Positions 10,722-20,745 of a DNA stretch of 21,042 nt are shown in pieces (the stretch's first letter is position 1; every line of letters starts with the position of its first letter). Below the pieces are notes generated by a model. The model did not search any database. It had not been told where the DNA came from and was given only the letters and a program-made list of their open reading frames with translations. A program made the translations under genes and the position numbers. Location of the stretch: the NCBI GenBank assembly GCA_027575765.1, contig JANBPT010000846.1, forward strand, positions 1-21,042, in the 5' to 3' direction. This DNA is from Tieghemiomyces parasiticus (Eukaryota > Kickxellomycota > Dimargaritomycetes > Dimargaritales > Dimargaritaceae).

Positions 10722-13700
10722 TTAATGCTTGGTCAATTCTCCGTACATGGCGTTAATCTGGGCGGCGTAGTGGGCCCTAGCGGCAGGCCGCTTGAGCTTG
10801 TGGGACGACGACATAAGGCCATTCTCGGCCGAAAACGGCTCCGCTTCAAGGTAGACGTTTCGAAAGCACTCGAATCCCTTCGCTCCGTTCATTTTGGCGT
10901 GGGCGGTAAGTTCCCGGACGACCATTTGGCGGACCTCCGGGTCGATATAGAGGTGGACGGGGATTTGGGAGCGGTGCTTGGAGGCCGCCTCGTAGGTACT
11001 GTAGCGAGTCCCGGCGTCCAGCTGATGTTCAGCGACGAGTTCCCGAAGCACGTCCGGTTCGGGGACCAAGACGGCGATGGTGTAAGTTTCGAGCGGGTCA
11101 CCGTGCAGGAAAAGCTGGTTGACGAGGGGATGCGTGAGGTACAAGTTTTCGACCCGCTCTGGGGCTACATATTCACCCTGGGCTAGCTTGAAAATGTTCT
11201 TGACGCGGTCAATCACGATGAGCCGACCCTGGTCGTCCCACATGCCGACATCGCCCGTCCGAAGCCAGCCGTCGGGGCTCAGCACCTCGGCGGTCTGTTC
11301 GGGTGCGCGGTAATACCCGTGGAACACATTAGGCCCACGAACGCAGATTTCGCCTCGTGGGTAGGGCCGGTCGCGGGTCGTGTAGTTGAGGGCCGGCACG
11401 TCAACCAATTTGACTTCATTACAGGGTTGCGGGGGCCCTACCGTCCCGGCCGTCCGGTCCTTTGGGTCGGTGATGGTGAGCACCGCCACCGTTTCGGTTT
11501 GCCCGTAGCCTTGGAGGACTATGGTGTTGAAGGCGATGCGCAGAAAATCCATCACGTCTGGGGAGAGTGGGGCCGACCCGCTGACGATCAGCTTGCACTC
11601 ACCGCCCAGGAGGGTCCTGATTTTCTTAAAGACCATCCGGTCCCACATCCAGTGGCTGGTGCGGCCGTACTCCAGGCCTCGTAGTTTGGACGCCACCGCG
11701 AGGCGGAAGAGCAATCCGCGCAGCCCGCCCCGCGTGTTGACCGCCGCCCAGACCTTGTCGTAGATTCGATTGAGGATACGCGGCACACCAATGAAGATGG
11801 TAGGTTTTAGCTCGGCTGCGGGGAGCCAGGAAGTGAAGGAGAGAAAGTCGGATGACGAGAATTGAATAAGCCGGTTAGTAGCTGGTAGCCCCAATATGCT
11901 GGCCAAGTGACATGTGGTACTATACGTGCAAAATGACTTACCAATGTCGTCCATCACCTTGAGGATATCACCTTGGGAGAAACCGATGCGGGCGCCGAAG
12001 ACTAATCATGAATCATGCGCAGTGAGTCAACAATAAAATAAGCGAGGCGATACGAACGGGTTAGAATTAGTGCTCAATTGTACAGGACAGGAACGATACA
12101 CCAACCGAGTACCGTATGTCGCATAGCCTGGATTTGTGAGGGTTACATACCCACACATAACTGGAAAAAGGTGCGCTCGAAAATGTGGGCCAGGGGCAGG
12201 TAGGATAGGTGGCGATCACATGCACCCAGGTCCTTGTCTGTAGCGGTATGGTAGCAGTGGAGGAATAAGGAGAGGAGGGTGAGTGGTTAACGGGTGTGAG
12301 CGGGGGGGCATCTATAATCTACTTTCGGTGAACTGCGACCTGCTAAATCGGGGCCTTAAGCTTCACCATAAGCAGTCAATAGCAATCGTGTTTTCCCTGA
12401 GATTTTGTACTTACACTGTCCCTCATGGATCATGTTCTCCGCGACCGCCACAGAGGTCAGGATGTTTCGATGCGTAAGCATGGCACCCTTGGGTACCCCT
12501 GTGGTGCCGCTAGTATAGCAGATAGTAGCCAAGTCGCTCAGACCACCGGGACTGGGTGGCGTGCGGTGTTCGGCACCAAGGCGTTCAATATCGGCAAAGT
12601 ACATTAGATGGACTGTATGGTAGAGTTCAATGAGGGAAGTGAACAGACATAAGGAGTGTCAATGGAAGGTTAAAGTGGTAGACGTTAGTGCATAGTGTAG
12701 TGACAGCCACCTGCGAGTGTTGAAAGCGGTAGAAACAAGGGCATATGTTTCCTATACCCGAGTCGTTAGTCCACCATAGCCTGCAACTCACTTTTGCGGC
12801 GTTCGGCCAACTGGATCAGGTCCTGGCCGATAGAGTCGATGATGATTAGCTGCTGGCAGTATGGGCCGAGGCTATCGTCCTTTAGAATAGCCAGGGCTTT
12901 GTTCTCGGTTGTGCAGAGGAACTGTAGCTCGGTCTGGCTAATAATGTGACGCATAGCTTCTTCGCCCAGGGTGTCGTGGATGGGCACCGAGACGTAGCTG
13001 ATATATATAAAAAAAAGAGTAATACCAAATTAAAAATGGGATTGTAGCCAGACCAGGTTAAATCAAAGTGGGAGTGAGAGGTTAGGCGGATGGGGTGGGC
13101 CCAACGTGTTGGAAACAATACACCGTCGCTCCACGGCTCGGCGCGAGTGCATTTCACTTACTTGTACATATACCCGGCTTGTTCGGCAATAACCTGTGAG
13201 AAAAGTCCACGCGATACACAATGCAGAGATAATCACGGGGTTAGGTTCCGTCGGCTTGAGCAGCCTAGTAACGTCAAGCACTCTCCTGTTCCAACGAAGT
13301 AATGACCAGAAAAACCTAACGTACCCATTCCGGACAGTTATTGGCGAAGATGCCCAAGTTGTCTTGGGGGTGCAGACCCAGGTAGGCCAGCCCCGATCTA
13401 TAGTTCAGAGGCCGTTATGGATCGGGTAAGGTTTAAGCGGAACAGTGTAATCATTAGTCATGTTGCGGCACTCTAGAGTGCCCGTTGCGTACAATTCGAC
13501 GGCCGTACGGATGGCACAGGTCGGCAGGACTGACCTGAAGCCCCACCCAATTGTACTCACCCGAAGTTTTCGGTGCGCTCGAACACCTCGTGGTAGGTCT
13601 GCCAGACGTAGGGCCCGGCTTTGCCGTTGACCATTTCACGCTGACCAATAAAGGGGTTATTACCTGGACGATCCGACGAAATGGACGTGCCGAAAGTGCA

Positions 13701-14316
13701 GGGGTTGTCGGGTGGTTGGTATCAGGGTATGATTTCATATCAAAGAGATTAATCGAAGGGAACGATAAGTCATATGTGGCGCGGGGTACGTCATTAAGGA
13801 ACCGTAGCATTAAATATTCTCGAATTGAGGCCGGTGACCCCTGACGACAATTCCTGAAGTGCGGGTTACGCATTCAGGTCGTATTACCAAAGGGGAGGAG
13901 GGCAGAGACCACCTCGTCCTCTAGCTTTGAATAAACCGAATGCTAAATTATCTCGTTTGGGGTCGTGTAGGGGCGTAGGCCGGGGGGAGGAACAAAGCGG
14001 CCGATAGAGCCACAGAATAGACATTCATAGTCGGGCACAGGGAGGAATAGGGACAACCCCAGGGTCAATGCGGTGTCGTCCGATCCTCCCCATGTTTATT
14101 GGGAACCCACTTGGACTCTTATGGTTCCTGAATAGACCCCAATGTACACTTACCGAATGCTGCATTGGCGCGCTTGAAGTTGTCATAAGTAGAGGTGAAC
14201 TCTGGACGGGGTTTGGTCATGGGTCGGTCACGTAGCCCAGCCCAGCGGCGCGGCTTGGTCTCCCCCTCTATTTCGGGAGCGTAGGGAACCTCGACACTCT
14301 GGAGGAAGTTTTCCAT
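10722..14316 (-). CDS. Long-chain acyl-CoA synthetase (fatty-acid activating)
   Basis: It activates fatty acids with ATP and CoA by way of an acyl-AMP. I join nine exons (in coding order): 14316-14154, 13663-13561, 13397-13325, 13193-13162, 12997-12792, 12612-12415, 12237-12151, 12001-11942 and 11815-10722. They give 2016 bases, 671 residues, with no internal stop. All introns are GT-AG, 126-490 bases, most with CTAAC-like branch sites. Junctions are set by family motifs: [67 protein letters not shown] and [15 protein letters not shown]. The ATP-binding P-loop [11 protein letters not shown] is at 225-235, GYGQTE at 410-415, and the FACS signature starts at [10 protein letters not shown] (489-498). 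The C-terminus has the usual HKLKRP and [10 protein letters not shown]. No PTS1 ending (it ends LTKH) and no clear signal peptide, so location is open. The start is the first in-frame ATG. Faa1/Lcf1-like, exact paralogue unknown. Confidence 0.92.
11816..11941 (-). other. Intron 8 of acyl-CoA synthetase, 126 bases, stop-free in frame
   Basis: The donor is GTAAGT at 11941, a perfect TACTAAC branch site lies at about 11875-11881 on the minus strand, and the acceptor is CCCCGCAG ending at 11816. Splicing is supported because joining gives the family sequence ...[12 protein letters not shown]..., while the retained 42 codons interrupt it. The length is a multiple of three and the frame has no stop, so retention would give a full-length protein with a 42-residue insert. 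Confidence 0.85.
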
Positions 14317-14547
14317 GGCAGCTAGGGGGGGTTGCCGACACGAATGAGGGTCACCGAGTAATAGAAAGTAAGGTGGTGTTAATAGTGGTTCTAGTGGCAA
14401 AGCTAGTGTGGTAAGCAGAAAATAACCACGCCAGCGAGGAAGGCCCGATAAGTGACCAGTGGTCGTGGAAGGTGGCAGACGACGACCAGGACTGTGCGAA
14501 TGGAATGATGATAGAGGGTAACGTGTTTCGTGGACTACAGGCGTGGG

Positions 14548-14555
14548 TTTATAAA
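14548..14555 (-). promoter_or_regulatory. Candidate TATA box of acyl-CoA synthetase
   Basis: TTTATAAA, the same on both strands, sits about 232 bases upstream of the ATG at 14316. It is the best TATA-like word in this upstream region. Use in transcription is inferred. Confidence 0.35.
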
Positions 14556-16903
14556 CTCCGCTTGGCTAGTGTGGGAGAGCGGAAGCGGGGTGGGAGGGTT
14601 TTGCCCACAAACCCATCCAATCTATGTACCAATAATGTATAGAGTGGGGCGGTAGCAAATACCACTATAAGAGACCGCAGGCTATAAAGGGAATAGGTGA
14701 TGGGGGGGGAGAACTGCAGAGGCTTAAACGGTAGGCATGTCTCTCACAGCTAAGGAGGGGCGATTCCGGCTAGCTGGCCGACCGCTTGTTATGCCACTCG
14801 GCCGTGGCTAACGCAAAGTCTGCTAGACTAGTTGGTGGGCCAGAGAGTATGACTCGAGGTAGCTTGTATAATCCGGCGACTTTAAGTAGGTCAAGGGGTG
14901 CCCTATTAGCAAGCCTCGAGCACCGAGTCCAATAGATTCGATGTAACTAATGAGGGGAGGGGGAGTGTAGGCGACGCAGGGGCGTCAAAGGTGGAGTACG
15001 TGTAACCCGTTCGGGAGGGCAGAAAAGGTTTACCAGTCAACCCGCCAGTGTGGAGTCCACGGTTTAGAGGCGAGTAGCGACTGGCCACAGGTTGCTCAGA
15101 GCCAAACTGGAGGGGGGGGGATTGAATGAAGCCGAGCCCCTTGCTACCGCGAAACGCGATCAGGGCGCGCATGGGAACCCGTAGGGTTTCATCGACTCTG
15201 ATAAGGCTATAGTGGATTAGGGTTATATTTGGCCCACATCACTCGTTGCCACCGTTCCTGAGTCCGAGCACTGACTATATAGCTTAAGTCTAGTATTGCC
15301 CAGCTACGCTGGATGTTTACTGGGAACAGTATGGGTGGGGCGTGGGTATCAATAATTCAGTGGACCAGGATGTCCGTAGTTCCTTGTGAAATGAAGTCAC
15401 CAGTACTTGGGATGTATAGTTTATGAGTTCTTGAAATTTACGTTTCGAATTTATGTCCCTGCCCGGGCTACATACCCACTGTAGTGGTGAGCGATTACAG
15501 CATGTCTCCTAGTCGATCGTGTGAAATAGCTATACTCTTGTATACGGCCAGACCTTCACACCCAAAACACACTTACGAAACCACTATTTATGAAGATTCT
15601 AACGCATTGGTAATTATTCATTCAGGTTCGCACGACCCAACCGGGCTAGGTGGTCTTGTGCATAGGCATCTTAGCCCAATGGTTTACCTCTCTTCGTTGT
15701 CCATATTTCATTCTACCCCTTTAACGCATCGGCTTCCCCATCATCCCTCTATGAAACCGTCTGGCCAAAGAAATGATGTCATCTTACAAACTCGATCTAG
15801 TCCCTACGGGGAAAATTAGCGCCATTCAGTCGTTTCCATCGCACTGCCATAGATTAGTAATGCTTTCTATATTGTCTGACATTCAGAAATTACTGAAGAT
15901 GTTCGTAGGTGCCAACCAAGAGGGGGAAGTATCGTTGATAGGATACGTCCTCTCATACACTTGTGCCTTGTCTTTTACTGTTCTTGAGCGATGCTTGTCG
16001 GAAAATGTGTTTCCGTGTTGGGAGGTCCGGTGCCTTGGCCCTGGGTGGCTAGATCCGAGCTCGCTTGGAAGGTGTGAGACGACTTTTTACGGATAATATT
16101 GTAGCATGAAAGGAAACACAAAAGAGGGGGAAGCTAAAGGCAGTTGAGTTGCCCAATAGCTTTTCAGCTGGGCAGCCCGTAAGTGAACGGCAATACGATG
16201 TGTTTAAGGTGTGTGTTGCTAGTGAGGGATGACGACGTGACATAAAAAGGGTAATCAGGTGCTTTGGTTGTAGTTAGGACAACCAGTCATTTGGACCATC
16301 AGACTAACTAGCGATATTTATGAGCTTTCATACATAACGTAGCGCCTTAAAGAAACGAAATCGAGATGGAGGTCCTTACATAAACAGGCATATCATACCG
16401 ATACCGCAACGGGAGGAACGTGCCTTTGCGGGGTAGATAACGAAGGAAGGAAGCCCAGTTGGAAGAAACAAAACTTGATAAGTCGACGGGCACATTCGGG
16501 CAGCATCGAATCTTCAGCCGATAGCAGAAGCATTGTCACGCCCGCTGCAACCCAGTGTCCTTGTATACTTTACTCGACTTGATGGCCCCATACATCTCTG
16601 CATGTGGGATATAGAGCGGACGACGGATAGGTCCCTTGCCTTCTAATTCGAAATAATGGCTAGTCAAATGTTTGTCACTGTGAAACGATCATATGTTAGC
16701 CATCTTCTGCGCAATGCTTCTCGGGAGAGTGAGAGAGAGCTGTGGATTACGTTCAAATTAGGCTGCCCTATCACAAACTTGCACGCAAAACTCATGGCGG
16801 CTGGTATATGAAAATCAATCACCCTCTCCTTAGCTTCAGACAGCGGTCCGCCGATGGCCAATTGAACGAGGCAAAAGAGAAGCCACGTCACCCTTTAACT
16901 AGT

Positions 16904-16930
16904 GGCGTACTCTCCAAAGAGAGCCACGCC
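16904..16930. repeat. Imperfect hairpin
   Basis: GGCGT-A-CTCTC (16904-16914) pairs with GAGAG-CC-ACGCC (16919-16930) around a CAAA loop: ten base pairs with one small internal loop. No T run follows, and eukaryotic genes do not use such terminators, so no function is claimed. Confidence 0.45.
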
Positions 16931-16933
16931 TGA

Positions 16934-17149
16934 TGCTGCGGCATCTTCCAGAAAATGGCTATTGGTCGCCACTCTATACGGCTTCGCCTCCGCAGCACCC
17001 CTTTCACTGAAGGAAACCAGTCACAGAGCGAAGACCTGCACTGGGCGCTGGGACTGTTGCCTAACGGACCACAGACGGCGTATCAGGCTCTCAATAGCCC
17101 CTACGAACAGGCCCAAGATGACCGCATTGATAATTACTTGATGGCTTAA
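16934..17149 (+). CDS. Unassigned short open frame, doubtful
   Basis: The frame is open from 16934 to a TAA at 17147-17149, with an ATG at 16955 (64 residues). The second half (SEDLHWALGLLPNGPQTAYQ... then DDRIDNYLMA) has a natural-looking soluble composition, and the local GC content is higher than in the preceding DNA. A plausible acceptor (CTTCCAG) ends at 16951, so this could be the last exon of a spliced gene whose earlier exons I could not find. Overlapping frames on both strands are equally long, so chance is a serious alternative. Confidence 0.15.
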   Translation, partial: CCGIFQKMAIGRHSIRLRLRSTPFTEGNQSQSEDLHWALGLLPNGPQTAYQALNSPYEQAQDDRIDNYLMA

Positions 17150-17202
17150 GTAGGAAGATCGCCCACCACCCTTCCCTTTCCTTACCTTGACCTCCACTCG
17201 CT

Positions 17203-17208
17203 ATAATA
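17203..17208 (+). promoter_or_regulatory. Candidate TATA box of the small cysteine-rich gene
   Basis: TATAAT in CTCGCTATAATACG lies about 130 bases before the ATG at 17334, within a C/T-rich leader. Position is suitable; use is inferred. Confidence 0.35.
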
Positions 17209-17333
17209 CGCCCTCTTCCTCTATTTCGATTTGGCATTCTCTACGTTTCGCATTCACTTCTTTTACTAGGCTACTCCACGTTTATCGTATACCCCGCCTT
17301 TACTACCTTACCCCACCTCCAACTACTGACATC

Positions 17334-17695
17334 ATGTGCATGCGCGTCACCTGTCCCGTCTGCCAGAAACCCACCTACAAGGGGTGTGGCAAACACATTG
17401 AGCAGGTCCTAGGGGACGTTCCCGAGGCCGACCGTTGCCACTGCTCGCGCGAGGAGAAGCAGAAGCAGTCTACCCAGACCGGTGAGTCTCCGTCTGTATT
17501 GGCCAAATTCGTTGCGATCGCCATTCTTCTCGGCACAGTTTACGCCTTGAAGTCTATAATGTTATAAATGGACGGCCGCCATTCCCTACGTATGAAGTAC
17601 TAAGTAATGTTCAATAACTCCACCACTTCGCTTTCTGCCGTGCAATAGATCCTTCCAACGTCGCTTCGAAGAACGCCCCTAACGCCTCGGCCTAG
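17334..17695 (+). CDS. Small cysteine-rich conserved fungal protein, one intron
   Basis: Exon 1 is 17334-17481 and exon 2 is 17649-17695; joined they encode 64 residues. The intron (17482-17648, 167 bases) starts GTGAGT, contains TACTAAG at 17598-17604, then a pyrimidine stretch and CAATAG, and matches the size of the neighbours' introns. The protein opens MCMRVTCPVCQKPTYKGCGKH and continues to a second cysteine pair (RCHC, 36-39). I know this layout from small uncharacterised fungal proteins (CxxCxK, GCGxH, CxC); function is unknown. The Cys/His spacing suggests metal binding, which is inference. The tail encoded by exon 2 is a short polar stretch (DPSNVASKNAPNASA). If the intron is kept, the frame runs on to a TAA at 17565-17567, giving 77 residues ending in a hydrophobic segment. 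The ATG at 17334 is chosen because family members start MC; upstream codons in frame do not resemble protein. Confidence 0.8.
17482..17648 (+). other. Intron of the cysteine-rich gene with a hydrophobic in-frame translation
   Basis: The borders are GTGAGT and AATAG, with a branch-like TACTAAG 45-51 bases before the acceptor. The first 28 retained codons, counting the split Gly, are open and encode VLAKFVAIAILLGTVYALK, resembling a C-terminal membrane anchor. Splicing is favoured by the signals, but both products are possible. Confidence 0.7.
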
Positions 17696-18689
17696 TTTCT
17701 AAATACAGCAAATGTAGAGTCCCCCAGAAGTTTCTATGTCGTGTAGTGGACGCAATTGTTATTGTAAATATTGCAATACCACCATTAACACAACCCGGTA
17801 AAATGGTGCGGAAATAATTTTTTTCCGCCTGTATAGCGTTCCGCGGGGACACACCTTGGCGTGGTGCCAATCAGACTGGTTGTTATAAGCTGTCTCGCAT
17901 TAAGAGATTAGACGAAATATTGTGCCGAGAACCATGGCATCTAGAGGTATGAGAACGGTGTGTGCGCTGCTCTAGAAAAAATCTAAGAAGCGTGGCTACG
18001 TACGGGCTCAATATGGTAAGAGTGGCCGAAAAGTACCAGGCTGAAGCAGCCAATGGTATCGGGGAATAAGGTTGGATATATTCGTTGTTCTCTTGGGAAA
18101 TGTACTATGAAATCGAGTCCGCTGGCGGAGCAGCCGAAGTGAGGGACTGGTAGACCTTATCCCGCCCATCGTGACTCGATCCATTAGACTCCAAGTTAGT
18201 ATAATAATGAGTCCTGTTTATATCTCGAGGCGGCCTCCCTTTTTTATTAGTTTCAGCACAGGCAGCGATATCTGTATCTAGTTACTTGAATGTCATGTGC
18301 GGCTCCTGGTACCTCCAACAGTTCTGAGGAAGAGAGAAAGAGAGAGGTTCTCTGCCCAGTGCGGGCATATGTCCCTAAGGGGGCGCCGATGTTAAACCTT
18401 AAATCTTCATCCCAAGAAAATAATCATTGGCAGCCTCACAAGGCCACCTACCAGTCACGACTGTGACAGCCCAGAGAAGCTGGTCCAGGCGGGAGCATCA
18501 CTATATGCGAACGGACGACTGATTTGGAGACAATGGGAGAAATGGGCGATTAATCAACACCTTACGATCGTACTAAATTTTCAGTCCTTCCTGTCGAATT
18601 CGGATACTGCTGTCGAGGGCATAATGATATTATGATTTACCGGAACAGAAAGGGATGGCCTATTGCGGTTGGGCCTAGCTATCTCGCGC
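17696..18689. other. Intergenic region, nothing recognised
   Basis: About 1 kb without a convincing open frame. A GA-rich run occurs at about 18330-18346 and a small inverted repeat (GTCAC/GTGAC around GACT) at about 18454-18467. No tRNA-like box sequences were seen. Bases 18600-18690 may include the last decayed codons of the acyltransferase pseudogene. Confidence 0.4.
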
Positions 18690-19866
18690 ATTTCGTGGAA
18701 GCCCCGCATGAGCACGTCCTGGAGCCGGAACGTGCTGGAGTCGAGGCCACGACTGCGCCAGTTACCGAAGGAGACGGTGATCTAGTCTGGTGAGATATTA
18801 TAGTTGATGCCGTAGTCGTTGGGGACAGATGGCGCGAAAGACGAGTTCACGATCATGAGGGTAGTTACAGGCGTTGAAGGAGGCATACGTCGGGGAAGGA
18901 CGTTTATGCAGGCGGTAATAGGCTAGTTGGAGGGCCAGCTGGACGAAGGCGTTAGGGTCGAGGTTGACAACCTGCAGCCATCGGGCGCCATGGTCCGTGA
19001 AGACGAGTTGAGAGGTATCCAGTCGCTCCTTTGTTCCCCGCGTCCGCGTCCTGACTTCCTGGATGGCGATGGCCATGGTGGCCCCCACGCTCCATTTTGA
19101 AAAATCGCAGCGGAACCAGTCGTGATCCTTCGTATGTAACTGCCAAATCGGACTGCCCGGCCAGTAGACGCCCACGTGGTGGTACGGCGTGCAGAAGCGT
19201 CGCGATCACCATCCTATCCAGGAAGGCGTGTTTGCCCGTCATCCCGGCGCGGCCATTGCTGAGAGCCACCACTTACATCAGCTTGTCTATCCAGCGGTTT
19301 CGACCGTCGCCGTTATGGAAGCCGTGGTCTTTGGTCCACTCGGCAGAGATGGCCGTCCGCGGATCGACATGGTCGTCGAGACATACCGTGGATAGGGCGG
19401 ACTCAATTGCCGCAAAGTTAGTGGCATGGGACGGCGTGGCCGGGTTGAGGAGACACTGGCGTTCGGTCGCCCAGGTGTCCCGGTCGGCCGCAGTTAGGCC
19501 CACCCCACTGCCGGTTGAGATAGGAGGAGGGTGTGAACCCGATGGACGGCGGCACGTAGCTGGTTACGCAGTAGGTCGGTGGTCAGAATTTCGCCACACG
19601 GAGCGAGAAAATCTATGACCCAGGCCTGGTTACGGGCCGACGCGAGAATGGGACGGGCCATGGTAGGGAAATGGTGCACCAGACGGTCCCTACGGTGGTG
19701 GGACGTGTGGGTGGTACCAGCCAGGGAACGCAACTGATTTGTACATTGGAGGGGGGTTGTGAAGGTGGGCACGAGGGGGTAAACGTTCCTCATTCAACTC
19801 CCGATGAAAACTGGCAATGCACTGTATCAGAGTAGCCGCCCGGCGAATTTTTCGGTCTCTGTAAAA
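18690..19866 (-). pseudogene. Decayed carnitine O-acyltransferase pseudogene
   Basis: Family segments follow in the right order on the minus strand but in different frames. They are RRAATLIQC...LPP (about 19850-19780), ARNQAWVIDF...LLRNQLRAAV (about 19650-19540), GLTAADRDTW (from 19500), TVCLDD, NGDGRNRWIDK (about 19315-19280), NGRAGMTGKH with the catalytic-type His (about 19260-19225), and AFVQLALQLAYYRLH (about 18950-18905). After a missing block come YGINYNISPD (about 18815-18785) and a C-terminal end (FGNWRSRGLDSSTFRLQDV...). A working enzyme moves acyl groups between CoA and carnitine. Damage: an in-frame TAA at 19273-19275 where the family has Gln, a TAG at 18782-18784, frame changes near 19760, 19500 and 19180-19215, and loss of roughly a hundred codons between the TYAS-like segment and YGINYN, including the G-x-DRH region. 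The N-terminal third is not recognisable. The family call is firm; acetyl- versus longer-chain type is not resolved. Confidence 0.85.
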
Positions 19867-20745
19867 GTTCTGAAGTTAGAGTGTCTAGCGGATTGAAAAA
19901 GGCGTCCCCACTTGCATAAATTTCACTGGCGTACTTAAAGCCAAGTGCAGGGAGGCAATCAAACGCCTCTCGGCTATTGACGTAGCTTGGTCATTTTCGA
20001 CCTACCCCAAAGGGTACCAGGTGGTTATCAAGAATGTCGATATGGTATACTGACTATGACGATGCGGCAGGTAGGAAACCGAGGGTGATCAGTACAGTCA
20101 ACACAAATGTAATAAGGTCACCATAACTTTATTAAGAGGCTCATTAGCCGGCTTATATCGCCGGCGGATTTCGTGAACGTGGGACTTAAAGAACTGTCCT
20201 TGGTGTCGTTATTCGAAGTCGTGTAATAAGAGGGCGGGTAAAACTCGCTTCGGCTTATAAGGTAAGGAATAATTAGGGTGTCGTTAAGTTTCTGAATAGG
20301 GGTAAAGTCTTGGCGAAGATAACAAGGGCGGAGATGAACTGGCAATTGAAGCCACCCCGGTTGGATGGCTTAGTCGGCGGGGATGACCTGGAGTGCGGGG
20401 TGCTTGGTAGCTGCCGCGCGATGTCTCTTGGTTACCACAGATGAGTCCGACGGTTCATACAGTGTAAATCGAAGACATTAGATATCCGCGGTTGGCTTAG
20501 CTTGGCGTCTCAGACTAAGGCGTTATAGATGAAGGCTAGTAACCTCCAAGGTGAATATTCGAATGATGTTGGTTATTTTTCGGATTAGGCCCCACACCAC
20601 TTCACGGCTTAGCGTTGTGACACTTCACCCCGTCGAATCCCCAAGTCCCACCCCCCCTCCCCTTCGTCCTAATTTACCCATCGACATATACGGGTCTTTA
20701 TTTGTCATTCCGATTTTTAGGGCTGCAAGACAGACTACATTTGAT
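19867..20745. other. Intergenic region, possibly old pseudogene sequence
   Basis: The missing N-terminal part of the carnitine acyltransferase should lie here on the minus strand, but I could not recognise it in the parts I translated (about 19867-20110 and 20340-20400). A minus-strand open frame at 20118-20345 has no known family. The plus-strand open frame at 20551-20754 is probably chance. Confidence 0.35.

Larger units (their letters stand above)
14317..17333. other. Sparse region between acyl-CoA synthetase and small cysteine-rich gene
   Basis: The left part (14317-14600) is the acyl-CoA synthetase upstream region with a TATA-like palindrome (listed). The open frames in 14906-15172 (-), 15484-15819 (+), 15773-16096 (+) and 16664-16891 (-) have no family I know and look like chance. 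Bases 16934-17149 (+) hold a frame listed separately. Two hairpins stand out: 16150-16174 (TGCCCA/TGGGCA plus AGCT/AGCT) and 16904-16930. Bases 17155-17333 are pyrimidine-rich and form the promoter and leader of the next gene. Confidence 0.4.

Noticed and set aside
10722..14316. A functional cluster linking acyl-CoA synthetase with the carnitine acyltransferase.
   Set aside because: They are about 4 kb apart with an unrelated gene between them, and one is dead. Shared metabolism alone does not show a cluster.
17018..17025. CAGTCACA, the HomolD-type promoter word of fission yeast ribosomal genes.
   Set aside because: It is about 310 bases before a non-ribosomal gene, and one such 8-base word is close to chance expectation; the uS8 gene itself lacks it.
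19258..19275. An 18-base GTAAGT...CTCAG segment (minus strand) that would remove the TAA from the acyltransferase by splicing.
   Set aside because: Splicing it out would also delete residues the family conserves between WIDK and NGRAG, and 18 bases is far shorter than the other introns here (126-490). A Gln-to-stop change fits better.
19097..19618. A 173-codon plus-strand open frame across the acyltransferase relic.
   Set aside because: The minus strand carries unmistakable acyltransferase motifs over the same bases; the plus frame has no recognisable content.
18690..19866. Reassigned TAA/TAG codons (stop codons read as Gln) as an explanation for the stops in the acyltransferase.
   Set aside because: Hsp70 and acyl-CoA synthetase end in TAA, and uS8 and DAHP synthase end in TAG, at the expected family lengths. 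The acyltransferase also has frameshifts and a deletion.
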